A stretch of 64,000 nucleotides of DNA from CAIMZW01 sp037135095 (GTDB lineage: Bacteria > Actinomycetota > Actinomycetes > Nanopelagicales > Nanopelagicaceae), in the NCBI GenBank assembly GCA_037135095.1, contig JBAXKZ010000001.1:1-64000 (forward strand), written 5' to 3'. Of this stretch, positions 15,717-23,889 are shown piece by piece; position 1 is the first letter of the stretch, and the number at the start of each line of letters is the position of its first letter. The translations under genes and the position numbers were made by a program. The notes under the pieces were generated by a model. The model had not been told where the DNA came from. It did not search any database and worked only from the letters and a program-made list of their open reading frames with translations.

Positions 15717-16718
15717 ATGGCCACAACAAAACTTCGCGCCGGACTAGTTGGCCTAGGAATGATGGGGCGCCATCACGCCCGAGTGCTTGGTTCCCTGGAT
15801 GGCGTTGATCTTGTTGCCGTCTCTGATCCCATGGGTGATCCACATGGCGTCGCCGGTGGTCGTGCGGTTCTCGCTTCGGTTCATGAGCTAATAAAAGTTG
15901 GCGTTGATTACGCAATGGTTGCAGCTCCAACCGCTTTCCATGAAGAGCTAGCCTTGGCGCTTGCTGAAGCCGGCGTTCACGCCTTAATTGAAAAACCACT
16001 TGCAGTAGATACTCCAGCTGCGCAACGAATCACTGCGGCATTTGCCGCAAAGGGTTTAGTAGGTGCCGTCGGACATATCGAGCGTTATAACCCAGCGCTG
16101 CAAAAACTTCGGGAAAAATTAGATGCCGGCGACCTCGGTGAGGTTTATCAGATTATTACTAGGCGCCAAGGGCCATTCCCGGCGCGAATTGCTGACGTAG
16201 GCGTGGTCAAAGACTTAGCCACCCACGATATTGATTTAACGGCATGGGTAGCTCGATCGGCCTTCGCCACCGTCTCAGCTCGCACTACTCATAAATCCGG
16301 CCGGCCACATGAGGATATGGTGGCGGCAATCGGAGAGCTCAAAAACGGCATCATTACCAACCACTTAGTTAACTGGTTAACACCCTTTAAAGAACGTTTA
16401 ACCATGGTCACAGGCGAACGTGGAACTTTGGTCGCCGATACTTTGACTGCCGATTTAACTTTTTATGCCAATGCCTCGGTTCTCACGCAATGGGATTCGG
16501 TTGCCGCATTTCGTGGAGTCAGCGAAGGCGATGTAGTGCGCTATGCCTTTGCTAAGCCAGAACCGCTGCGGGTTGAGCACGAGGCATTCCGCGATGCAGT
16601 GCTCGGGTTGCCAGGCGCCACAGAGCGAATTGTCACAATGGAACAAGGGTTGGCAACAGTCGCCGTTGCCGAAGCAATGTTAGAAAGTTCTCGAACGAAG
16701 GAAACCATCACCCTATGA
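15717..16718 (+). CDS. Gfo/Idh/MocA oxidoreductase, WbpB-like
   Basis: 333 residues from ATG 15717, two bases after the previous stop. Rossmann motif GLVGLGMMGRHHARVL at the N-terminus, the family EKPLAVD motif near residue 95, and KDLATHDIDLTAW around 165, which carries the catalytic His of the GFO family. WbpB oxidises the 3-hydroxyl of UDP-GlcNAcA to a ketone with NAD+, coupled to 2-oxoglutarate reduction in Pseudomonas. It lies between the aminotransferase and the UDP-sugar C6 dehydrogenase, which supports this role. Confidence 0.85.
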   Translation: MATTKLRAGLVGLGMMGRHHARVLGSLDGVDLVAVSDPMGDPHGVAGGRAVLASVHELIKVGVDYAMVAAPTAFHEELALALAEAGVHALIEKPLAVDTPAAQRITAAFAAKGLVGAVGHIERYNPALQKLREKLDAGDLGEVYQIITRRQGPFPARIADVGVVKDLATHDIDLTAWVARSAFATVSARTTHKSGRPHEDMVAAIGELKNGIITNHLVNWLTPFKERLTMVTGERGTLVADTLTADLTFYANASVLTQWDSVAAFRGVSEGDVVRYAFAKPEPLRVEHEAFRDAVLGLPGATERIVTMEQGLATVAVAEAMLESSRTKETITL

Positions 16719-18013
16719 AGATTGCCGTTGTTGCGTTAGGAAAAATTGGCTTGCCACTGGCTGTTCAATTTGCAAAGAAAGGCCATCATGTAATTGGCTG
16801 CGATGTAAATGGCGCAACTGTGGATCAGGTTAATGCCGGCACCGAACCTTTCCCTGGCGAGGCGCATCTTTCGCAGTATCTCGCTGAAGTAGTAACCAGC
16901 GGACATCTCCGTGCGACTACCGATACAACTGCGGCAGTCTCCGAAGCCGATGCCGTTGTTGTGGTAGTTCCACTATTTGTTGACAATGATGGCATTCCAG
17001 ATTTCGGTTGGATGGATGATGCCACGGCAAAAATTGCTGCAGGATTGAAGCCAGGCACTCTGGTCTCGTATGAAACTACCCTTCCGGTAGGAACAACTCG
17101 TAATCGTTTCGCCCCAGCGCTTGAAGCGGGCTCTGGACTTAAAGCCGGTGTCGATTTCGACCTCATCTTCTCTCCAGAACGCGTGCTTACTGGACGCGTC
17201 TTTGCCGATCTGCGGAAATATCCCAAACTTGTTGGTGGTATCAATGTCAAAAGCACTGCTGCTGGAATTGCCTTCTACGAAGCAGTTCTAGATTTTGATG
17301 ATCGCCCCGATTTAACTCAAGCAAACGGGGTTTGGGATTTGCTTACTTGTGAAGCAAGTGAAATGGCTAAGCTTGCCGAGACCACATACCGCGATGTAAA
17401 TATTGCACTCGCAAATCAATTTGCTATCTTTGCCGAAACCGCGAACATCGATATTGCAAAAGTTATTGCCGCCTCTAACTCCCAGCCTTATAGCCATATC
17501 CATCAACCAGGAATCGCTGTAGGTGGTCATTGCATTCCGATCTACCCCCGCTTTTATCTATGGAATGACCCGGCCGCCACCGTTGTACGTGCGGCGCGCG
17601 AAGCCAACGCTGGGATGCCAGTTCATGCCGTCAGTATTTTGCATGGTGCCTTGGGCGAATTAAACGGTAAGAAGATTGCGGTACTTGGTATTTCATATCG
17701 CGGTGGCGTCAAAGAGTCAGCTTTCTCTGGCGTTTTCCCAACGGTTGCGGCACTAATCGCTCAGGGCGCCAACGTTGTTGTTCATGATCCGATGTATAGC
17801 GACGATGAAATTATCCGCTTAGGTTTTACCCCTTATGCGCTTGGCGAAGAAATCGAAGGGCTAATTCTTCAAGCCGACCATGCCGAATATAAAGTTTTAT
17901 CGGCGGAAAACTTCCCCGGCCTTAAAGCGGTTGTTGATGGCCGTCGAGCCTTCAACCCGAAAAACTTTGGTGGAGTAACTTTCCGTGTTATCGGAGCCCC
18001 AGCTGAACTTTAG
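16715..18013 (+). CDS. UDP-N-acetylglucosamine 6-dehydrogenase, WbpA-like
   Basis: 432 residues. UDP-glucose/GDP-mannose dehydrogenase family: N-terminal Rossmann AVVALGKIGLPLAVQFAKKGH, the conserved YETTLPVGTTRN and FSPERVLTGR segments, the substrate-lysine region ASEMAKLAETTYRDVNIALANQ and the catalytic Cys in GGHCIPIYP. It makes the uronic acid UDP-GlcNAcA in two NAD-dependent oxidations and opens the diacetamido-uronate pathway completed by the three genes before it. It overlaps the WbpB-like gene by 4 bases and converges with the GT4 gene with stop codons interlocked. Confidence 0.87.
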   Translation: MKIAVVALGKIGLPLAVQFAKKGHHVIGCDVNGATVDQVNAGTEPFPGEAHLSQYLAEVVTSGHLRATTDTTAAVSEADAVVVVVPLFVDNDGIPDFGWMDDATAKIAAGLKPGTLVSYETTLPVGTTRNRFAPALEAGSGLKAGVDFDLIFSPERVLTGRVFADLRKYPKLVGGINVKSTAAGIAFYEAVLDFDDRPDLTQANGVWDLLTCEASEMAKLAETTYRDVNIALANQFAIFAETANIDIAKVIAASNSQPYSHIHQPGIAVGGHCIPIYPRFYLWNDPAATVVRAAREANAGMPVHAVSILHGALGELNGKKIAVLGISYRGGVKESAFSGVFPTVAALIAQGANVVVHDPMYSDDEIIRLGFTPYALGEEIEGLILQADHAEYKVLSAENFPGLKAVVDGRRAFNPKNFGGVTFRVIGAPAEL

Positions 18014-19302
18014 TCTTTAACGGGTTTAGAAATCTTGAAGGGACGATGTTCTCGAGCCTGCGATCCCCTTCCAGATATTCGAGAATAAATCGCCAGCAAT
18101 TCTTCGGCTTGTCGTTCCCAGCTACGTTCGGCCAATCGTTCCGAGGTGTACTTCGCACGATATTTAGCCGGGTTTGCTAAAACTTTCTTAACCGCTTCGA
18201 CAAAACCGTCTACATCTTCAGCGATAAACACTTCACCGTTTCCTAATCGGATGACCTCTTCTGACATGGTTTTTACATCGCTTACTACGATTGGCAATTT
18301 TGCTTGCATGTATTCACCAAACTTAGTGATCAGCGAAATCTCGTGATTAAGCCGATGATGAATCGGAATCAGCCCAATATCTGCTGTCGATAAATATGAA
18401 ACTAGTTCTGCGTTTGGAACATATGGCCTAACGTGAAACCGGTCTATCAAATCCGGTGCACTAGCCTTGAGTGCAAGCACGGTTTCATTTTTGGGATTGG
18501 CAATAACTGCTAAGTGAACCCCGGGCATTTTTCGAAGAGCTTCTACCGCAGTAAGAATTCCACGTTGCGGCGCAACGGCGCCGGAATAAACCATGAGTGG
18601 GACTTCAGAGCCAATTCCGCAGTCATTTCGCAAATTGCGTACCGCTGGTTGCTGACCCTCAACCAAAGGATCATTGGCCACAATCTCTGGTCTCGCGCTT
18701 ACGCCTAGATGCGGAATTAATAGATCAGACATTCCTTCGCTCACCGATAAAACTGCATCGGCTTTTGCGCCGTACTTTCGCTCATTTTCGGTATATAGAT
18801 CGGCAAGCGGCTTTCGCAAATGTGCAACGCCAGGAACATATTCATGTGCATCATAAACCAATGCGACCTTTCGGCCCGCCCGCCTCATGGCATCAACCAC
18901 AGCGCCCGCGATTGGAAGTGCGGTGTAATCATGCGCGTGAACTACATCAGGACCAAATTCAAGAGCAACCGGAAGAATTTCCGAAGTCGCTTTGCGAAGA
19001 TTGGGAATCATTGGTTTCTTTGCGGGCAGATATTTCGCTTCAAATCGCCGCTTGTAGTAGCGAAGGGCTCGCAAAATAAAAGCGGCAGATTGTTGCTTAA
19101 CAACGACTTTGAGCGGTAATCGGCGGATCGTGGCATACCCAATGTCTAGTGAATCTGAGTAGGTATGAGGAGAAGCCCCAGTTACCAATACCTCCCAACC
19201 GGCATTTCCCAAAGACCAGGCACACTTTAGGACTCGAGAGTCTTCCATCACGCCGTTCAGAACAATATGTAAAGTCTTTGGCGCTGGGATTTGATTGCTC
19301 AC
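18010..19302 (-). CDS. GT4 family glycosyltransferase
   Basis: 430 residues, GTG start with a TAGATT box 6 bases upstream. Two-lobe GT-B enzyme: DVVHAHDYTALPIAGAVVDA in the first lobe, a hinge region VPLMVYSGAVAPQRGILTAVEAL, and in the second lobe VSYLSTADIGLIPIHHRLNHEISLITKFGEYMQAKLPIVVSDV with the GT4 acceptor/donor Glu. It probably extends the surface glycan whose precursors are made by the convergent wbp-like genes. It is transcribed alone from its own promoter. Confidence 0.85.
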   Translation of the reverse strand: MSNQIPAPKTLHIVLNGVMEDSRVLKCAWSLGNAGWEVLVTGASPHTYSDSLDIGYATIRRLPLKVVVKQQSAAFILRALRYYKRRFEAKYLPAKKPMIPNLRKATSEILPVALEFGPDVVHAHDYTALPIAGAVVDAMRRAGRKVALVYDAHEYVPGVAHLRKPLADLYTENERKYGAKADAVLSVSEGMSDLLIPHLGVSARPEIVANDPLVEGQQPAVRNLRNDCGIGSEVPLMVYSGAVAPQRGILTAVEALRKMPGVHLAVIANPKNETVLALKASAPDLIDRFHVRPYVPNAELVSYLSTADIGLIPIHHRLNHEISLITKFGEYMQAKLPIVVSDVKTMSEEVIRLGNGEVFIAEDVDGFVEAVKKVLANPAKYRAKYTSERLAERSWERQAEELLAIYSRISGRGSQAREHRPFKISKPVKD

Positions 19303-19308
19303 TGCCGC

Positions 19309-19314
19309 AATCTA
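19309..19314 (-). promoter_or_regulatory. Leaderless-type -10 box (TAGATT)
   Basis: TAGATT on the minus strand lies exactly 6 bases upstream of the GTG start at 19302. Confidence 0.55.
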
Positions 19315-19393
19315 CTAAAAATTTTTGAAGATGTGAGCAAGAGCGCCTCGTTAGCGCCGGAATTGAGATTTATTTAAGGTACCTTTACCGATC

Positions 19394-20692
19394 ATGCAGT
19401 TCCTGAGCGAATTCCTCCCAACTAAAGCCGATTATCAGGGTATAAGAACTGGTTGGCGTCGGGATTTAATCTCTGGAATAACAGTTGGGATCGTTGCACT
19501 TCCGCTAGCGCTAGCTTTTGGAATCACAACTGGTGCCGGCGCACAAGCAGGTTTAATCACAGCAATTTTTGCGGGACTAATTGCGGCAATTTTCGGCGGT
19601 TCCAAATTTCAGGTGAGTGGCCCCACAGGAGCTATGACTGTTGTTTTAGTTCCAATAGTTGCTAAATACGGGGTCAGCTCACTTGCGCCGCTAGGGGTAA
19701 TTGCAGGGATCATAATTATCTTGTCAGGAATACTTAGGGCCGGAAACCTGATTAATAAAACACCTTGGTCGGTCATGGAAGGCTTCACTTTAGGCATTGC
19801 CATGGTGATCGGTCTACAGCAGGTCCCCATAGCGCTTGATGCACCGAAGGCACATGGCTCCCACACCCTTTTGGTAGCTTTTGATACCTTAAAGGCGGCC
19901 TTGAAATCTGGTCTGCACTGGACCGCAATTTTGCTGGTAATTCTTACGCTGGCAGTTAAATTTAGTTATCCACATTTGGCCAAGAGGTTAAAGATTAAAG
20001 TCCACGTCCCAGCCTCCTTCGTCGCCATTATTGTGGGCACTTTGGTCGTAACCGTTTTTAATCTAAAAACTTCAACCGTTGGAAATTTGCCCTCAAAGGT
20101 TTTTAACTTTACGAGCGTAAATTTTCACGGTCTATCAGGTTCGACTCTCTTGATTGCCGCTATTGAAATTGCACTGCTTGGTGCAATTGAATCTTTGCTC
20201 TCGGCTCGAGTGGCCGATCAAATGGCACATATTCATATACCGGCGCAGAAATATCAACCAAATCGCGAACTCTTCGGCCAGGGACTAGCCACCATTGTTG
20301 CTTCAGTTCTGGGTGGAATGCCGGCTACTGGTGCGATTGCGCGTACCAGCGTAAATGTTCGCTCTGGCGCGAAATCTAGAATGGCCGCGATATTTCATGC
20401 CCTATTTCTAATCGTTGTTGTGATGCTGCTCAATCCCGTTATTTCTCATGTTCCGACCGCAGCTTTGGCGGGTGTTCTTATAGGTACTTCTTATCGAATT
20501 GCCAGTCCCGCTAATTTACGTGAGTTGTTAAAAACTACGAAATTAAATGTAGCGACTATCGCAATCACGGCAGCATCGGTCCTATTGATTGATTTAATTT
20601 GGGGAATAATTATTGGTTCAATTTTCTATAATTTGATCGATCAATTTCAAAAAAGATTAAAACGGAAGCAGGATAGTTACAACCGTAATTAG
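19394..20692 (+). CDS. SulP family anion permease lacking a STAS domain
   Basis: 432 residues, about 12-14 helices. Family signatures are DLISGITVGIVALPLALAFGI near the N-terminus, FQVSGPTGAMTVVLVPIV in the third helix and ESLLSARVADQMA around residue 270. SulP proteins carry sulfate, bicarbonate or other anions, often with sodium. Most carry a C-terminal STAS domain of about 100 residues that controls activity and assembly; this one stops right after the last helix with a short basic tail (KRLKRKQDSYNRN). The substrate is not deducible. Sulfate would fit the transsulfuration operon next door, and bicarbonate is an alternative. A TACCTT box lies 8 bases before the ATG. It overlaps the convergent small-membrane-protein gene by 36 bases. 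Confidence 0.87.
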   Translation: MQFLSEFLPTKADYQGIRTGWRRDLISGITVGIVALPLALAFGITTGAGAQAGLITAIFAGLIAAIFGGSKFQVSGPTGAMTVVLVPIVAKYGVSSLAPLGVIAGIIIILSGILRAGNLINKTPWSVMEGFTLGIAMVIGLQQVPIALDAPKAHGSHTLLVAFDTLKAALKSGLHWTAILLVILTLAVKFSYPHLAKRLKIKVHVPASFVAIIVGTLVVTVFNLKTSTVGNLPSKVFNFTSVNFHGLSGSTLLIAAIEIALLGAIESLLSARVADQMAHIHIPAQKYQPNRELFGQGLATIVASVLGGMPATGAIARTSVNVRSGAKSRMAAIFHALFLIVVVMLLNPVISHVPTAALAGVLIGTSYRIASPANLRELLKTTKLNVATIAITAASVLLIDLIWGIIIGSIFYNLIDQFQKRLKRKQDSYNRN

Positions 20693-21037
20693 TAGCGCAA
20701 TTGCTAGAGCTTGAGCCCCAATTCTTGTAACAGTTGCAAGATCTTGGCGCTTGGCGATCGGGTCTGCTACTTTAGAAAGTCTTCCCAGCGCCCCGAAGTT
20801 GAAAGTGCCCATCAAACCAAAAGCCAAACAAAATTTCTTCCGCGCCTGCATCCAGCCAGTTGCAAAGATCATGGCCGGGATGAAAATGCTCAGCCGGGAT
20901 GGGCGATTAGCTGAACTGCCTATCAAAACTATAAAAGTGGCAACGGTAGCGATAAGCCCGAGGAGCCCAACTAAGCGACGTCGTTTAATTTCTCCTGGAC
21001 CAATGTTACAAACGCCAGGAAGGTATTCAGTGCTCAC
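20657..21037 (-). CDS. Small membrane protein of unknown function
   Basis: 126 residues from GTG 21037, which overlaps the upstream TGA (GTGA). Three to four hydrophobic helices are separated by basic loops, and the N-terminus (STEYLPGVCNIGPGEIKRRR) is distinctive with a single Cys. I recognise no domain. It is the last gene of a minus-strand run beginning at patB, and its 3' end overlaps the SulP gene on the other strand by 36 bases. Confidence 0.7.
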   Translation of the reverse strand: MSTEYLPGVCNIGPGEIKRRRLVGLLGLIATVATFIVLIGSSANRPSRLSIFIPAMIFATGWMQARKKFCLAFGLMGTFNFGALGRLSKVADPIAKRQDLATVTRIGAQALAIALLITVVTILLPF

Positions 21038-21186
21038 CAAACGTCTTCGCGTTCTTCCTCATCAGTAAAGACTTCGTGATTATCATCTTCACCGCGAGCC
21101 ATCCAATCGAAGAATGACTTGAGCGCTCCAAAAATCAGCGCGAAAAAAGCAAAGGTGCCGAGAATGCGGCGAATCGCTTTTAACAT
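21034..21186 (-). CDS. 50-residue single-span membrane protein with acidic tail
   Basis: ATG 21186, TGA 21034-21036. A basic start (MLKAIRR), one hydrophobic helix (about 8-26), then a strongly acidic C-terminus with DDNHE and EEEREDV. A TAGATT box lies 6 bases upstream of the ATG, and the next gene's GTG overlaps its stop, so both are real and coupled. No family recognised; the orientation would place the acidic tail outside or inside depending on the basic N-terminus. Confidence 0.65.
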   Translation of the reverse strand: MLKAIRRILGTFAFFALIFGALKSFFDWMARGEDDNHEVFTDEEEREDVW

Positions 21187-21192
21187 GGCTTA

Positions 21193-21198
21193 AATCTA
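21193..21198 (-). promoter_or_regulatory. Leaderless-type -10 box (TAGATT)
   Basis: TAGATT lies 6 bases upstream of the ATG at 21186, giving the two small membrane-protein genes a promoter of their own inside the metB operon. Confidence 0.5.
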
Positions 21199-21213
21199 CG
21201 CCATCGCGAGAAT

Positions 21214-22338
21214 TTATTCCTGCGATATCCTCAGTGCTTGATCTATGTCGCGCCACAAATCTTCAATATTTTCAATGCCAACGGCAATTCGGACCAGATT
21301 TACGGGAATTGTTGGACTCTCGGAGCCCCATCGATGCCGACGTTCCCACAAGGATTCCACACCACCTAGCGAAGTCGCGTAAGTGACCAATTTCGAAGAT
21401 TCGCAGGCTTTATCCGCCGCCGCGGCGCCGCCCTTCACATCAATCGCTAAAACAGCACCAAAACCCGCCATAAATTTGATAGCGGTGGCGTGGTGGGGGT
21501 CGGTAGGAAGCCCCGGATAGCGAACGCGATCGACTGCTGGATGGGATTGAAGTCGGATCGCAAGCTCCATTGCGTTCGCCTGGGCGCGCTCAAAGCGAAG
21601 TGCCAAAGTCCTTAGACCGCGAAGTGCGAGCCAGGCTTCAAAGGGACCTGGAATTGCGCCACCAAATTTACGGATATCAGTCAGCCGACTAAATAGACCT
21701 TCATCCTTTGTCGAAACGCTGCCCATCAAAATATCGCTGTGGCCCGATAAGTATTTGGTGACCGATTGCATAACTAAATCAGCGCCCATATCTAGCGGCT
21801 GTTGCAACAACGGAGTCGCAAAAGTGTTATCAACTGCGACGCCGATACCCAGACTTTTTGCCGCTGGAATTATTGTTGGCAAATCTGCAACCTCAAGCGC
21901 TGGATTAGTTGGCGATTCAATCCAAAGTAATGAGGTACCTGGCAGGGCAGCTAACACTTCGGTGGTATTTGAAACGTCCACATAGCGCACCTCAAGTTGA
22001 CCATTGCGTTCTCTGGCAGCCAATATATTCATAACGCCGGTGTAGCCATTTCGCGAAGCCGTCAAAACTGAACCGATAGGCAACAAATCAAAAATCGCAT
22101 TGATGGCGGCCATCCCCGACGGAAAGAGCAAAGTCTTCCCATGCTCAAGCGCCTCGATTGCGCTCTCGAGAGCACTCCAGGTCTCGTTGCCGAAGCGGCC
22201 ATAACCAATCGGTCCACCAGGGTGATTGGTCGAACTAAGCGAGATGCTGGGGTTTAGATTGCCGTCAGGAGTTCTGGGTGGCCGGCCAGCTGCAACTACT
22301 TTGGTATCAGGATGTAAGCCATCTAGTGATTCAGACAT
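21214..22338 (-). CDS. metB: Cystathionine gamma-synthase family PLP enzyme
   Basis: 374 residues. Cys/Met-metabolism PLP family: GYGRFGNETWSALESAIEALE near the N-terminus, VDNTFATPLLQQPLDMGADLV and the PLP lysine in QSVTKYLSGHSDILMG. GGVESLWERRHRWGSE near the C-terminus is the substrate-recognition region. It would condense O-acyl-homoserine and cysteine to cystathionine. A MalY/PatB-type C-S lyase two genes upstream could convert cystathionine to homocysteine, completing the route to methionine. Gamma-lyase or O-acetylhomoserine sulfhydrylase activity cannot be excluded by sequence alone. Confidence 0.82.
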   Translation of the reverse strand: MSESLDGLHPDTKVVAAGRPPRTPDGNLNPSISLSSTNHPGGPIGYGRFGNETWSALESAIEALEHGKTLLFPSGMAAINAIFDLLPIGSVLTASRNGYTGVMNILAARERNGQLEVRYVDVSNTTEVLAALPGTSLLWIESPTNPALEVADLPTIIPAAKSLGIGVAVDNTFATPLLQQPLDMGADLVMQSVTKYLSGHSDILMGSVSTKDEGLFSRLTDIRKFGGAIPGPFEAWLALRGLRTLALRFERAQANAMELAIRLQSHPAVDRVRYPGLPTDPHHATAIKFMAGFGAVLAIDVKGGAAAADKACESSKLVTYATSLGGVESLWERRHRWGSESPTIPVNLVRIAVGIENIEDLWRDIDQALRISQE

Positions 22339-22344
22339 AGCGCA

Positions 22345-22350
22345 AGCCTA
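22345..22350 (-). promoter_or_regulatory. Leaderless-type -10 box (TAGGCT) over an upstream stop codon
   Basis: TAGGCT lies 6 bases upstream of the ATG of metB at 22338. Its first three bases are the TAG stop of the preceding FAD-enzyme gene. Confidence 0.45.
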
Positions 22351-23889
22351 ACCTTTTACGCGCTCCAGCACTGCCGCAGCAGCATTATGCCCAGGTATTC
22401 CGCTGACCCCGCCGCCGCGAATCGCTCCAGCACCACAAAGAAAGAGGTTCGGAATGGCGGTTTCAACGCCCCAGCTGGGTTGTTCTCCATCTTCTCGAAA
22501 TGGAAATGAAAGGTCCTTATGGAAAATATTGCCGCGTGGTAGCCCGATCTCTTTCTCGATCTCTTGGGGACTTTTTACTTCAATGCAGAGTGAGCCATCG
22601 CTGGCAACTGCCAGGCATTCTTCGATCGGATCCAACAAATATTGATTGAGTTGATTTAATACCTTTGCCGCAATTTCAGTTTTTACTTGATCATGGTTTT
22701 GATCAAAGAGGTTCGCCGGCGTATGCATTACAAACATGGTCAACGTTTGATATCCAGCGACATTTAACTCGGCACTAAGAATGCTCTTGTCAGTCAAAGT
22801 ATGGCAATACATTTCGGCTGGAATTCGATCCGGAATAAAACCAGCAGCACTCTGAGCGTAAGCCAACTGCAGATCGGTGTATCGCTCATCGAAATGGAAG
22901 GTTCCCGCAAACGCTTTCTTTGGATCGATTCCACTTTTTAGTCGAGGTAATTTCTGCAACAGCATATTGATTTTTACTTGGGAGCCGTCCAAACTTTCGG
23001 GCTTTGGAGTTCCGGCCAATTTTGCGAGGGTTTGTGGCGCGCAGTTCGCAATAACATATTTCGCACGATAGGAAATCCCTGATTCAGCTATGACTTCAAA
23101 ACCAGATTCAATTTCAGAAATTGCAGAAACATTTGTTGAAGTTACAAATTGCACTCTAGATTCCATGGCAACTCGGGTTAACTCTGAGACCAACTGACCC
23201 ATGCCACCGCGTGGAACTTTCCACTCCCCCGAACCATTTCCTATTAAGTGATATACAAAGCAGCGATTGGCTGCCATGTCGTGGGCATCGGCAAAGGTAC
23301 CGATTAAGCCATCGGTCAGAACTATGCCTCGAATTAAATCCGATTTAAATCGGCGCTCGATCGCTTCACCAAGAGGTGCTTCCATAATTTCATCCCAAAT
23401 TCGCTGGCCGACCAGAGCTCGAAGTTCGGATCGGGAGGGAAGTGGCTTCAATAAGGTGGGCGCAATGGCTTGCGCCATCTGATGTAGTTCCCCATAAAAC
23501 TCTTGCCAGGCTTGGTATTCCTCAAGATTTCCAGTGAGTAACTCAAAATTTTCTTGGGTGGCTTTCGAGGGTTCGGTAGTGATTAGTAATCCCAAATCTT
23601 CATTTGCAACCTTTTCGGGGGTAAAGGAGGCGACTTCGCGCGATAAAACCTCAAAATCCAAACCCAAATCCGAAATGATCTGGTCTGGAAGTAAGGAGAC
23701 CAAATAGGAGTAGCGCGATAGTCGGGCATCGAAATCCGAAAATACTTTCTGGCTTACGGTCGCCCCACCTAATGAATCGTTCTTTTCTAAAATGCAAACG
23801 CTGAGTCCTTCGCGAGCTAAGTAGCAAGCCGCGACTAATCCGTTATGGCCGCCCCCAATAATGAGAATATCAAATTCGTTGGCACTCAT
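22348..23889 (-). CDS. FAD-dependent oxidoreductase, phytoene desaturase/PYROXD2-like
   Basis: 513 residues. N-terminal dinucleotide-binding fold FDILIIGGGHNGLVAACYLAREGLSVCILEKNDSLGGATVS, and the C-terminal FAD-binding signature PNLFLCGAGAIRGGGVSGIPGHNAAAAVLE. It resembles the CrtI/PYROXD2 group of NAD(P)/FAD-dependent dehydrogenases. There are no carotenoid genes nearby, so a carotenoid role is not indicated. It overlaps patB by 4 bases and metB follows 9 bases downstream, placing an uncharacterised oxidoreductase between two transsulfuration enzymes. Confidence 0.83.
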   Translation of the reverse strand: MSANEFDILIIGGGHNGLVAACYLAREGLSVCILEKNDSLGGATVSQKVFSDFDARLSRYSYLVSLLPDQIISDLGLDFEVLSREVASFTPEKVANEDLGLLITTEPSKATQENFELLTGNLEEYQAWQEFYGELHQMAQAIAPTLLKPLPSRSELRALVGQRIWDEIMEAPLGEAIERRFKSDLIRGIVLTDGLIGTFADAHDMAANRCFVYHLIGNGSGEWKVPRGGMGQLVSELTRVAMESRVQFVTSTNVSAISEIESGFEVIAESGISYRAKYVIANCAPQTLAKLAGTPKPESLDGSQVKINMLLQKLPRLKSGIDPKKAFAGTFHFDERYTDLQLAYAQSAAGFIPDRIPAEMYCHTLTDKSILSAELNVAGYQTLTMFVMHTPANLFDQNHDQVKTEIAAKVLNQLNQYLLDPIEECLAVASDGSLCIEVKSPQEIEKEIGLPRGNIFHKDLSFPFREDGEQPSWGVETAIPNLFLCGAGAIRGGGVSGIPGHNAAAAVLERVKG

